DNA of 64,000 nucleotides from G963422275 sp963422275 (GCA_963422275.1 OY729418.1:4526001-4590000), one strand, 5' to 3'; counted from the first letter of the stretch, positions 56,113 through 64,000 are shown. Numbers and translations are program-made. Notes: generated by a model from the letters alone, not told the origin.

Positions 56113-58917
56113 CTACGCGAAGTGCCGATTACAGTGCTTTGCGAGAATATCGCGAACATCGGAGGGACTTTTCGATACGTCCCAGCACCACCGACCAAAG
56201 CCGCCGTGCGTGGTGACTGCCCTAACCCACTCATCAAGATAGCGCCACTTGATCTTGTCTCGCTCGCAGTCCCGTCCCTTCGTCTCGAGGACAAGAATGT
56301 CGCCCGACGATAGGCGAACAATAAAATCCGGACGGTATTTTCGCACCACGCCATGATAGACGTAGAAGACTTCAAACCCGAGATGATCGTTTTTTACCCA
56401 TGCCACAACCTCTGGCGCCTGGTCGAGCACAACTGCCTCCGACGCCTCCCAAGCGCTGTCAAACACACAAAAGTTGATATGGCTACGCTGTGCTGGCTCA
56501 CATGGTCTCCCGGTGAACCATTTCCTCATGTTACCGGTCGAAAGGATCGGCTGGTTCCCGTCAAAAACAGGTTCAAGCCTCTCAGAATTTTCGAAGTGAA
56601 CGGCATCGCGGATATGATGGACGAGCTTTGGCATGTTGAGTGCAATGATCAGGCGGCGCCTGAGATCGTCAAGGTTGAACAGTGCGGGCGCAATAGTGAG
56701 GCCATCCCATTGAATGAACTGCTCGATCAGACGCACTAGTTGCCCTAGCAAGTCTGCCTTGCCACCTCGCCAATTGGTCTGCATCTCGTCGTACACATCT
56801 CTCGCTACCTCGAAAACAATGCGCTGCATCCGAAATTCTCGCGCAAGCTCCATCAGATCGATTTCATCGATCTCCGTTGGAGAGGGTTTGCCATCAACGA
56901 TGGGCGCGAGCTCCGCCAGACTCGAAGTCTGGCTCGCATCCAGTTTGAGAGGCTGTAATGTCTGCCAATTCAGTGACAGGCGCGGCCTGTATATGTGGTC
57001 GATCCGAATGACATTGGGCCAAGAGATTTTAAAACGCGCCTTCTCTGCGACGGGCTCGATAGCAGTCTTTGGAGTCGGAGGCGACGGTGGATCACCTTCC
57101 CCGCTCTCGTGGGGCAGGAACGTGAAGGGTACACCGAAAATATTGACATGTTCCGGCTCGAACAGGCCAGTTTCCGGGTTCACGTCGTATGATGTACGCC
57201 GCAGGCCACGCCCGACCACCTGCTCGCACAGAAGCTGGCTGGTGAAGGCGCGAAGGCCCATGATGTGCGTCACATTCTTCGCGTCCCAGCCTTCCGAGAG
57301 CATTCCAACGGAAATCACGTTTTGTATTTGCCCTCCGCATTTGCCCGGCTGGCCAACCGTGTCCACCTGCAAGCGCAATAACTCGGCTTGCTGCTTCCGG
57401 GTCAATTTTCGTTCGGAATTGGTACCGTGGCCGTCAGAATCGTCACTGATTTCCGCCACCGGTTCCTCAGCTGCCTCCGCAGCTTCGAGTACCTTCGAGT
57501 CGATGTGGAGCGTACGGCACGGGTCGCACAGTTCGTCTATTTGAATCCGACGGCGATTGAATGCGTGCTTGACCCTTGCCGCCGTCTCTGTGCGGTTGGC
57601 CACAGTAATCATGACAGGTGGCGAGATGGCCTCACGGGAATTCCAATTCCTCGCGGTTTCGCGCCAGTCGTATCCCAGCAGGTAATAGGCATTAATGACA
57701 AGGGAAGGCAGCGGTTCGCTCGAAGGAGCTTTGCGGTTGAGATCGTCCTTTACCTCGCTGTCGTTGTAAATGTGATATAGTCGTGACTTGTAGGTCTTCG
57801 CATCCGGCACTGCGTCGTCCTGAATCACGACACGCGGCGTTTTCACCAGTCCCGATTCAATAGCATCGTTCAACCCGAAGTCGCTCACAATCCACCTGAA
57901 CAGCGCCTCTTCTGAACTCCACTTTCCAGAAGGCGCGAAGGGTGTCGCTGAGAAGTCGTAGCACACGACAATACCCCGCGCCCGGTCGATCCGATCCAAG
58001 CCGCCGATCCACTTGGTAGCTTCGTCGATATTGTCCTTGGTGACTCCCTTGGTCCTAGAACCCGCGGGCACCCGCCAAGCATGATGCGCTTCGTCATTGA
58101 TGACCAAGACGTTCCGGGCACGCGCCATATCCCCAAGCACGGTGCGGACGTAAGCCTCATCGCTCTTGGCACCGCGCTTGTCCACCCTGCGTTTGCCGGT
58201 GATCCTGTCATCGGTCTCCCAGCTGAGCGCATGCCAGTTCTGGATGACAATCTTGCCTTGGCGTAACTTGTCGAGCATGGCTGGTGGCACGATTCGGAAC
58301 GCCTCGTAGTAGTTCTCCGGGTTTTCTGGATTGAGAACGGCCAAACGGCTCTTCACGGTGAGGCCCGGTGCGATGATCAAGATGTGCTTGGAAAACCGTG
58401 TGTCCCTCGGATAACTGACCTTGTTCAGAATATGCCATGCAGCGACCATCGCCATGACGATGGTCTTCCCCGAGCCGGTCGCCATCTTGGCGCACAGACG
58501 CCGAAACTTGCCACCATCGGATGGAATGTCTAGGCCAACCTTGTGGGCTTCGGCAGCCTCAGTAAGCCAGATCAGTGTTTCGGCCGCTTCGATCTGGCAG
58601 AAGAAGAAGCGTCGGCTGTCGAACTCCTCCGGGTCCGTCCAGTATTCTAGCAGCCGGCGCGTTGCGCTGGAAACACCAGAATATCCCGCTTCCCGCCAAT
58701 CCTTCACTCGCGAACGGATACGGTTGACCAAGGGGATCTCAACAAAGGCACCGGGGTCGTCGAACGCTTTGGAGTCCTTCGACGCAACCACATAACCGAC
58801 CGGTCGCCGGCCTTCGGTTAGATCAAACAGTCTTGTCTTCCGAGCATAGCCCCAATGCTGCGCTGGCTCCTCGTAGGGCGAGTTGATGATCAGCCGGTCG
58901 ATGGTCGCGCGGGCCAC
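56113..58917 (-). CDS. Type III-like restriction endonuclease (helicase plus PD-(D/E)XK nuclease)
   Basis: 934 residues from a GTG start overlapping the preceding HepT stop (TAGTG). Superfamily 2 helicase motifs: CAKMATGSGKTIVMAMVAAW (Walker A, about 141-160), HILIIAPGLTVKSRLAVLNP, the DEAH box in VLVINDEAHHAWRVP, and MLSEGWDAKNVTHIMGLRAF with CEQVVGRGLRR (motifs V-VI). A C-terminal nuclease core is YRPDFIVRLSSGDILVLETK, with Asp864 and Glu878-x-Lys880. Layout and length fit the BPTD_3080-type branch of type III Res proteins. It would cut DNA with the partner methyltransferase supplying recognition. All motifs appear intact, so control of the partner matters for self-damage. Confidence 0.88.
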   Translation of the reverse strand: MARATIDRLIINSPYEEPAQHWGYARKTRLFDLTEGRRPVGYVVASKDSKAFDDPGAFVEIPLVNRIRSRVKDWREAGYSGVSSATRRLLEYWTDPEEFDSRRFFFCQIEAAETLIWLTEAAEAHKVGLDIPSDGGKFRRLCAKMATGSGKTIVMAMVAAWHILNKVSYPRDTRFSKHILIIAPGLTVKSRLAVLNPENPENYYEAFRIVPPAMLDKLRQGKIVIQNWHALSWETDDRITGKRRVDKRGAKSDEAYVRTVLGDMARARNVLVINDEAHHAWRVPAGSRTKGVTKDNIDEATKWIGGLDRIDRARGIVVCYDFSATPFAPSGKWSSEEALFRWIVSDFGLNDAIESGLVKTPRVVIQDDAVPDAKTYKSRLYHIYNDSEVKDDLNRKAPSSEPLPSLVINAYYLLGYDWRETARNWNSREAISPPVMITVANRTETAARVKHAFNRRRIQIDELCDPCRTLHIDSKVLEAAEAAEEPVAEISDDSDGHGTNSERKLTRKQQAELLRLQVDTVGQPGKCGGQIQNVISVGMLSEGWDAKNVTHIMGLRAFTSQLLCEQVVGRGLRRTSYDVNPETGLFEPEHVNIFGVPFTFLPHESGEGDPPSPPTPKTAIEPVAEKARFKISWPNVIRIDHIYRPRLSLNWQTLQPLKLDASQTSSLAELAPIVDGKPSPTEIDEIDLMELAREFRMQRIVFEVARDVYDEMQTNWRGGKADLLGQLVRLIEQFIQWDGLTIAPALFNLDDLRRRLIIALNMPKLVHHIRDAVHFENSERLEPVFDGNQPILSTGNMRKWFTGRPCEPAQRSHINFCVFDSAWEASEAVVLDQAPEVVAWVKNDHLGFEVFYVYHGVVRKYRPDFIVRLSSGDILVLETKGRDCERDKIKWRYLDEWVRAVTTHGGFGRWCWDVSKSPSDVRDILAKHCNRHFA

Positions 58918-59245
58918 TATTTTCCCTCCGGCAGTGAATCCGGCTTGCGTAAGAGTGCCGGAATCAACTCCGGCAAATCTTCCCGCACTGTTTGCCAGAC
59001 GAGATCGAAATTAATGTCGAAATAGACAAGCACCAGTCGATTGCGCATTCCAACGATCAACTCCCACGGTATCTTCGAAAGATGTGGGTTGGGCGATCTC
59101 TGCAATCTGGCCAAGCTACCTCTCCGACGGTCTCGATTCCCTTGACTACTGCAAGAACCGGTTGACGATCATTGCCTGGACCGCCACGCGTCCTTCCCCG
59201 TGCAAAAGGCACCGCGTCGATCGCGGCATCTAGCAAGGTGCTGGC
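58917..59245 (-). pseudogene. Decayed HEPN RNase toxin (HepT)
   Basis: One frame (about 59236 to 59090) reads LLDAAIDAVPFARGRTRGGP and VLAVVKGIETVGEVA; a second (59114 to 58917) continues KIPWELIVGMRNRLVLVYFD and DLVWQTVREDLPELIPALL. Together these are HepT, the HEPN partner of MNT nucleotidyltransferases. A frameshift splits it, and in the catalytic motif, usually RNRLVHGY, the His has become Leu and the Gly Val. Ribonuclease activity should be lost twice over. Its stop overlaps the res start. Confidence 0.65.
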
Positions 59246-59254
59246 AACGGATCA

Positions 59255-59557
59255 TCATCCGTATACATACTGCACTTCCGCAGTATCGAGGACCTCCCGA
59301 CAGAAATAGCGGTTCAAGTCATCGAGTGTATGCAGGTCTATCTTGAGGCTCAAACAAGGTCGATAGTTCGATCTCCATTCCAGCGATGGCCAGCAGGCCG
59401 GGAATGCGACCCGCGCAAACTCAACGAGCACGTCGACATCACTTTCTGGACCGAAATCAGTTCGTAACGCCGAGCCAAAGATTTCAGGCCTCCGGATACC
59501 ATGAGCCTCGCAGAACTCGGCCAATTGGTTTTTCGGAATCGACAACTGATAATTCAC
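59255..59557 (-). CDS. mntA: MNT-type minimal nucleotidyltransferase antitoxin
   Basis: 100 residues from a GTG that overlaps the preceding stop (GTGA). The active site is readable: RRPEIFGSALRTDFGPESDV with DVLVEF (GS-x10-D-x-D). MntA proteins AMPylate and silence HepT. The stretch from about residue 48 to 71 does not fit the family. The +1 frame there does (GRIPGLLAIAGMEIELSTLF), after which the original frame resumes with KIDLHTLDDLNRYF. So two compensating frameshifts have replaced some 20 residues. The protein is complete in length, but its fold and activity are doubtful. Confidence 0.65.
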   Translation of the reverse strand: MNYQLSIPKNQLAEFCEAHGIRRPEIFGSALRTDFGPESDVDVLVEFARVAFPACWPSLEWRSNYRPCLSLKIDLHTLDDLNRYFCREVLDTAEVQYVYG

Positions 59558-60159
59558 GATTGAAACACTCGGTTCGCGTCGAAGTCAAACCCAGAAAAAT
59601 TCAGTTCTTTGGCGAGAGTAAGAAGAACTAGGGCGAAATTAACGTCCGCATAGTCCTCGAATTTCTCGATGATCGTGTAATCCTTGTTGGTTTGTTCATG
59701 GAGAACAATCGATTTTAATTTCAGCGTTTCCAGAAATCTCGCAACTTCTTTCCACACAGTGTGATCAAGGCCGTGAAAGACGAAAACCTTGTCGTTTCCC
59801 GGTTTAATGTTAACTTCATCCAAATCGTGCGTTGGAACTTTTTCCCGATCTGTGGAATTTACTACCGCTTCTCCATTATCTTCCGGCCAAAAATGTTTGA
59901 TATGATCGAGACTAGCTTCAACTGTGGCAACCATTTCGGTGAAATATTCTTGGATCCTGCTTGAAGTGATCCTGTAGCTTCCTGGAAGTCGGGAGTATTG
60001 ATAACTATCCTCGCCAAGTATGTGATAAAATGAATTGCAAACGCTCTCGGCCCAACTTTTAAATTTCTGAGATCGGCCGTTTTCCGGATTCAGTTCCGCA
60101 GCTTTGTCTACGAGCTCTTGCAAACGTTCAATGGCTCGCGTCTTGCTCACGTGCACCAT
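59554..60159 (-). CDS. Truncated TIR-like (PF10137-type) protein
   Basis: 201 residues from the ATG at 60159 (a GTG one codon upstream is also possible). It overlaps the mod stop by one base (TGATG). Residues 1-115 are helical and charged. Residues 123-181 match the first half of the TIR-like nucleotide-binding domain: NDKVFVFHGLDHTVWKEVAR, SIVLHEQTNKDYTIIEKFED and ADVNFALVLLT. In the family this continues with the DD, ARQNV and ELGFF segments; here unrelated LAKELNFSGFDFDAN follows and ends. The effector half is therefore missing, probably by a deletion that joined it to the MNT gene. Such proteins act as NAD+-consuming or cyclic-nucleotide-triggered defence effectors. Confidence 0.65.
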   Translation of the reverse strand: MVHVSKTRAIERLQELVDKAAELNPENGRSQKFKSWAESVCNSFYHILGEDSYQYSRLPGSYRITSSRIQEYFTEMVATVEASLDHIKHFWPEDNGEAVVNSTDREKVPTHDLDEVNIKPGNDKVFVFHGLDHTVWKEVARFLETLKLKSIVLHEQTNKDYTIIEKFEDYADVNFALVLLTLAKELNFSGFDFDANRVFQS

Positions 60160-60840
60160 CACATCAACTTCACGATCTTCAGACTCTCAATGCCCCGGTC
60201 ATCCACTATCTTGACTGCAGCCCGACCGTGCTCGCCTGGCTCGAAGGGACAGGATCGGGTGCCGTGATAGGTGTCGATCAGGTTGGTGTCGATCTCTGCT
60301 TTGAGATTACGCGCAAGCTTGGCCCAGCCGTCTTTCGGTCCAGCCATCGGGAAAAACACCTGCCGTGCAAACAAGCTGCGTCCATCATAGTCGGGATCGA
60401 GCATCCACAGGGCAATCCGCTCGACACCGCCGGATTCGAGGTTGCCAGTTTTCGTGTTATAGTAGTCGAAGCCATGCACGGAAATTCGGAACCTGTCATC
60501 GTCCGCGCTGTCAGCAGTGCGTTCGACGACGATGTCCGGTTGCCCAATCAGCCAGAAGCTTTCGTTGCTTGCACGTTTCTTCTTCAGATCTGCGGTCAGT
60601 AAATCCGCGTTCATCTGTGCTTTCAGGAGGATGACCCCCGGCCAGCTAGTCTCGTCTATGTCCTTCGATGCTTCAGGATCGAATTGGAAAGCGGCGAAGA
60701 TAATGATTTTCGGCTTGGGGACCAAACCTTGGGCGTCCTCGATAGCGAGCGCAACCTGGCGTTGCTCCAAAGGTGCATGGTCCGGACCAAAAGAGATGAC
60801 GACGCGTTCGGTGTTACTGGTGCTGTATTCTTTCCGGCGC
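60159..60840 (-). pseudogene. C-terminal part of the mod methyltransferase, out of frame beyond the C-run
   Basis: Directly after the run of 26 C, this frame reads RRKEYSTSNTERVVISFGPD, APLEQRQVALAIEDAQGLVP and KIIIFAAFQFDPEASKDIDE. It continues with SNESFWLIGQPDIV to the stop at 60159. These blocks form the conserved C-terminal domain of the same Mod protein family, so this is the missing 220 residues of the upstream gene and not a gene of its own. It has no ribosome site. It would be expressed only when the run has a length of 25 or 28 (or 22), or by slippage. Confidence 0.75.
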
Positions 60841-62742
60841 GGGGGGGGGGGGGGGGGGGGGGGGGGACTTAATCTCGCCTTCCGCATGAAGCCAGCGAGT
60901 GCCAGGCAGCGGCTCCAGTCGTGCAAACGACACATGCTGTCCCGCTTTACTGCGTATTCCTGTCTTGAATAGCTCGTTGCGCCAATCTTCCTGGCGGATG
61001 GTTGCTCCCGCACGCGCCACTGAAGCGTCAGCAGCCATCGGTTCAGTGTCTATGGTGTCATCGATGGGTTTCACGACGGGTGCTGGCACAGCCTCCACCG
61101 TGAACGGGCCAGTGACACGTGCCTTGGAGCGGTCGGTGAACGGTTGATCGTAAAGAGGCGTCTCGTTCGGGGATTCGTCATAACCAAGAGTTCGGGCCGA
61201 TACGGTCCCAACCGAACGGTAACGGAATCCTGCGCCGATGCCTTCGTTGGGGTGGGCGAGTTCGAAATAGTCAAAATTAGCAGTCATTAGCCGCTGTCTC
61301 GAAATTGACACGGCCACACGGGATGTGTCGCACGTAATCCAACGCCGCCCCCACTGCTCCGCTACAAAGGCTGCTGTGCCGCTGCCGCAGGTCGGGTCAA
61401 AGACGAGGTCACCCGGATCGCTAGTCATCAGGATGGCGCGCTGAATCACCTTGTTTGCGGTTTGCACCACATAAACCTTGTCCGTGGGCGACATCTGTGC
61501 CGCCCAGATATTATTGATGCGCCGACCAGGAACTTCGTCCTCATACTTCTTCCACATTAGCGAAGATTGCCGATCCAAGGCTTCGAGTCTTCCCAATTTT
61601 CCAAGCCGGTCCATGCCCTCCATTGAGATCGCCCACTGGCGATCATGCCCGCAGCGAAAGACACGGCCCTCGTATTCGTAAGGCTCCGAACGCCCCGTCG
61701 TCGACACGCCTTGGGAGTCGAGCGCTACGCGTCTATAAATTCGGGCACCGTTTGGCAAGTGTCTGTCCGGATCGAAGCGCTCTTCCGATGTTGGCTTGCG
61801 ACATGACCCGTCCGGTAACTCGACCATAACGTGCCAATTGAACAATTTGATAACCTCGGCACGCGTCAACGGTTCGTACAGCTGTCGATATTTAGCGAGC
61901 TTCCGACTCTTGGCATACCACAGCAAATAGTTGGAGATGTCCGGCAGCGTCGATGCAGAGCTTCCGCCAGTGGTCGCATACGAAATTGTCGCCATTCGGT
62001 TTGTGGGACCGAAAATTTCGTCCATCAGCACTCCGACACGATGCACATTTTCGTCACCGATCTGAACGAAGCAACTTCCGCTGTCGTGCAGCAAGTCCCG
62101 CGCGAGGAGAAGGCGGTCGCGCAGATAGGTCAAGTAGGAGTGAATGCCAAGTTCCCAAGTGTCCCGGAACGCGCGAATCTGCTCTGGTTCGCTGGTCAGA
62201 TCTTCGTCCCTGCCGTCAATGACTTCTCTGCGATTGAAGAAAGGCTGAAAATTCGAGCCATAACGAATACCGTAGGGCGGATCGATGTAAATTGTCTGTA
62301 CCTGCCCACCGAGACCCTCTTTCTCCAAGAGGCTGTTCATGACAAGCAGGCTGTCGCCCGCGATCAGCCGGTTGGTCCAGTTATGACGGTGCTTGTAGAA
62401 TTCGATAGCGTGCCGGATTGGCGGATTTTCGGCAGGAGTGTCAAACAGGGAAATTTGCGGTGCCGGCTCCTTGCGCTTGCGCACCGCCTCGACGACGGTG
62501 CGAGGATCAATGCGTTCGTGGACATGCAACGACACTGTTGGAACTTCAAATGATGTGTGCTCCGATTTACCTGCCCAACTCAGATGAGGTTCGATGTGCG
62601 GGTCGTGGCTGTATGCCTTGACCTCGACATCTGGATCTGTGTCAGGCGTCACGAGACCTACGGGCGGGTTGTTGGCGCGGTCCTTGTCAGCGTGCGCGTA
62701 GGACTCGATGTCTCGTTTAGATTTCTTTGCCCAGCTTGCCAT
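60814..62742 (-). CDS. Type III-like DNA methyltransferase, truncated by the C-run
   Basis: 642 residues as read. Methyltransferase motif IV is IYIDPPYGIRYG (DPPY 154-157), early in the protein. Motif I is VFDPTCGSGTAAFVAEQ (449-455), late; this IV-then-I order is the beta class used by type III Mod subunits. Between them lies the target-recognition region with MSPTDKVYVVQTANKVIQRA near its end. The frame then runs into eight prolines from the C-run and stops at ERIQHQ. With the run one base shorter the protein would be 860 residues. The truncated form keeps all catalytic motifs but lacks the domain probably needed for Res pairing. First gene of the island operon, 459 bases from apt. Confidence 0.82.
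   Translation of the reverse strand: MASWAKKSKRDIESYAHADKDRANNPPVGLVTPDTDPDVEVKAYSHDPHIEPHLSWAGKSEHTSFEVPTVSLHVHERIDPRTVVEAVRKRKEPAPQISLFDTPAENPPIRHAIEFYKHRHNWTNRLIAGDSLLVMNSLLEKEGLGGQVQTIYIDPPYGIRYGSNFQPFFNRREVIDGRDEDLTSEPEQIRAFRDTWELGIHSYLTYLRDRLLLARDLLHDSGSCFVQIGDENVHRVGVLMDEIFGPTNRMATISYATTGGSSASTLPDISNYLLWYAKSRKLAKYRQLYEPLTRAEVIKLFNWHVMVELPDGSCRKPTSEERFDPDRHLPNGARIYRRVALDSQGVSTTGRSEPYEYEGRVFRCGHDRQWAISMEGMDRLGKLGRLEALDRQSSLMWKKYEDEVPGRRINNIWAAQMSPTDKVYVVQTANKVIQRAILMTSDPGDLVFDPTCGSGTAAFVAEQWGRRWITCDTSRVAVSISRQRLMTANFDYFELAHPNEGIGAGFRYRSVGTVSARTLGYDESPNETPLYDQPFTDRSKARVTGPFTVEAVPAPVVKPIDDTIDTEPMAADASVARAGATIRQEDWRNELFKTGIRSKAGQHVSFARLEPLPGTRWLHAEGEIKSPPPPPPPPAPERIQHQ
60841..60866 (+). repeat. 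Homopolymer run of 26 G (C in the mod gene)
   Basis: It is an uninterrupted mononucleotide tract inside the mod coding sequence, by far the longest in the window. Runs of this kind slip during replication and act as on/off switches in phase-variable genes. A length equal to 1 modulo 3 joins the two halves of mod in frame; the present 26 leaves mod ending 10 codons after the tract. Sequencing or assembly can also misjudge such a run. Confidence 0.9.
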
Positions 62743-62759
62743 TCTTCGCCTTTACATAT

Positions 62760-63010
62760 TACTGAGGATCAGGGCAATCGCTTTTCAATTTTCCCTCTCG
62801 TCATCAGCTTGGCGGCAGTTCAAGCTTTCCTGCGATCCCGCCTTCACCGAGAAGCTAATCGACATCGCCGGTCTGTACGTCACCCGCCGGAGCGCTCGCC
62901 TTGCGTCTGCTGGACGGTGCTGCCAACGCCGCGGGCAGCAACCCGGCAGATGCCCATCCGAGGCCTTGGTGCAAGCGGTGAAGTCCATATCGTTAAGTCT
63001 GCCTAAGTGC
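62760..63010 (+). mobile_element. IS630-type transposase fragment
   Basis: A + frame reads RQFKLSCDPAFTEKLIDIAG and LYVTRRSA; in the neighbouring frames PPERS and then TRQMPIRGLG follow. The order matches the centre of IS630 transposases (...FTEKLRDIVGLYLNPPERALVLCVDEK..., then ..ALDRTQPGLPMRPG). It is frameshifted and lacks both ends. It marks the right border of the island, just before apt. The last 150 bases before apt (63010-63200) are AT-rich and should hold the apt promoter. Confidence 0.5.
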
Positions 63011-63200
63011 GTCGGGCGGTTGACAGGTGCAGTTCTGCAGGTTACAGACTGTAATGACAGAAAAAGATACTTTCATCATTATATTATTGAATTTAAAAGA
63101 TTTTAAGATGTTTTCCCAGCAATTTTCGGGAAGTTGCCTGAGGTATCCCGGCTAAAGTCGCATGCGACTGAACCGGCCATCACAAACGAAGGGCCAGAAG

Positions 63201-63740
63201 ATGAAGCACAAGGATACGGTAAGAGACTTCATCCGCACGATACCGGATTTCCCGAAGCCGGGAATCATGTTCCGTGACGTCACTACGCTTTTTATTGACG
63301 CTCGTGGTCTCCGAATGGCCGTCGACCAGTTGCTGCATCCGTTCTCGGGGGCACCAATAAACAAGGTCGCAGGTCTCGAGGCGCGCGGATTTGTTGTCGG
63401 CGGCGCAATTGCGCATCAGATTTCTGCCGGGTTCGTGTTAATTCGCAAGAAGGGAAAACTCCCGGGAGAGCGCATTTCCGAGCAATATGAGCTAGAGTAT
63501 GGCAGGGAGGTCATGGAAATCCACCATGATGCAGTTCTGCCTGGCGAGCGAGTTCTTTTGGTCGATGATCTTCTTGCGACGGGCGGAACCGCAGTTGCTG
63601 GCATCAGGCTACTCGAACGTCTTGGTGCCGAAATTGCAGGCTGTGCATTCATTATCGACTTGCCTGATCTTGGGGGGCGAAAGAGACTTGAGGCAATGGG
63701 CATGAGCGTACATGCCCTTTGCAAGTTTGAAGGTGATTGA
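63201..63740 (+). CDS. apt: Adenine phosphoribosyltransferase
   Basis: 179 residues from the ATG at 63201 (MKHKDTVRDFIRTIPDFPKP). It salvages adenine to AMP. The N-terminal hood FPKPGIMFRDVTTLF is present, then KVAGLEARGFVVGGAIAHQI (about 54-73). The PRPP-binding motif is RVLLVDDLLATGGTAVAG (about 116-133), intact. It ends with LPDLGGRKRLEAMGMSVHAL. Length and motifs are normal. It is the natural partner of mtnP, whose product adenine it recycles, and is separated from it by the restriction island. Confidence 0.95.
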   Translation: MKHKDTVRDFIRTIPDFPKPGIMFRDVTTLFIDARGLRMAVDQLLHPFSGAPINKVAGLEARGFVVGGAIAHQISAGFVLIRKKGKLPGERISEQYELEYGREVMEIHHDAVLPGERVLLVDDLLATGGTAVAGIRLLERLGAEIAGCAFIIDLPDLGGRKRLEAMGMSVHALCKFEGD

Positions 63741-64000
63741 GCGATTTCGTCGGAACGCTCGGAATACAATCATCCAAGCTTCTTTATCCTGAGGGCCGAC
63801 AGCGGAAAGCTGATGCAGGGGCTTTCCAATGCCAATCGATAAGCACGGAAGCAAGCGATCACGCAAGTCCGGCTCGTACATGCAACATTTGCCCAAAGCA
63901 GCAAATGCTTGCACGACGTTGGAATCTGGACCTGCAAGACAAATTTGTGTTCGTATCCCAGACAACGACTGCGCTCAAACTAGCGACGTTGTCTGGATGA
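63741..64000. other. No identifiable gene to the window end (260 bases)
   Basis: A + frame is open from 63737 to the end, but its residues resemble no family and it is crossed by a minus-strand frame of equal length. An inverted pair, CCAGACAACG around 63957-63966 and CGTTGTCTGG around 63987-63996, can form a 10-base stem with a 20-base loop near the edge; it could be a terminator stem or part of a repeat cut by the window. Confidence 0.35.

Noticed and set aside
60684..60872. Glycine-rich + strand frame through the G-run
   Set aside because: Its only feature is polyglycine from the homopolymer; the coding strand is the opposite one.
61831..62553. 240-codon + frame opposite mod
   Set aside because: The minus strand carries the DPPY methyltransferase motif through this stretch; the + product shows no family pattern.

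Overview
The window looks like chromosomal DNA of an alphaproteobacterium, probably of the Rhodobacterales/Roseobacter type. The pointers are a GcrA-type cell-cycle regulator, ribH overlapping nusB, lysC followed by ptsP, argD overlapping argF, mtnP and apt at the two ends of one locus, and TRAP-free ABC uptake operons. This assignment is an inference from gene content. The DNA is a patchwork: intact housekeeping and uptake operons are separated by long stretches of decayed genes and internally deleted insertion sequences. That pattern suits a host-associated or genome-eroding lineage, but the host association itself is not shown by the sequence.

Layout. 14-1017 holds ribH-nusB. 1.2-6.9 kb is a graveyard: two decayed copies of a cupin/JmjC-like gene, an S24 repressor piece, an orphan antitoxin with a dead PIN toxin, a decayed envelope-glycan gene followed by an SMR-type flippase fragment, an hsdM remnant, a leader-like small peptide and the first helices of an HlyB-type exporter. 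7.0-11.4 kb carries an MFS transporter, metG and a PIF1-like helicase. 12.3-17.6 kb (minus) is an operon for a three-subunit molybdenum hydroxylase whose Fe-S subunit has a Tat signal, with a membrane cytochrome b. 18.8-21.1 kb is an IS1595-type transposase followed by a decayed, tightly overlapping methylase/nuclease-like/small-ORF cassette. 21.1-26.5 kb is mostly decayed DNA plus a secreted ankyrin-repeat gene built from near-identical 102-bp units.

26.5-35.1 kb has a phosphotransferase-like kinase facing a minus-strand operon in which a ribose-type ABC importer (binding protein, ATPase, permease) brackets hydantoinase/oxoprolinase A and B subunits. Then follow a DMT exporter, a rhomboid protease, argD-argF, an IS5 relic, a complete carbohydrate ABC importer (43-44.8 kb to 40.6 kb), gcrA, a NUDIX hydrolase, a DUF1178 protein, lysC, ptsP, a GNAT acetyltransferase and mtnP.

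53.6-63.1 kb is an island between mtnP and apt. Its core is one minus-strand operon, with each intact junction overlapping by 1-4 bases: type III-like methyltransferase (mod), a truncated TIR-like gene, an MNT nucleotidyltransferase, a decayed HEPN (HepT) gene and a type III-like restriction helicase-nuclease (res). The mod gene is interrupted by a run of 26 C (G on the + strand), which leaves it one base out of frame with its own C-terminal part. If the run is real and varies in length, this is a phase-variable methyltransferase inside a composite defence operon. I regard it as the most interesting object in the window. No tRNA, rRNA or CRISPR array was seen.
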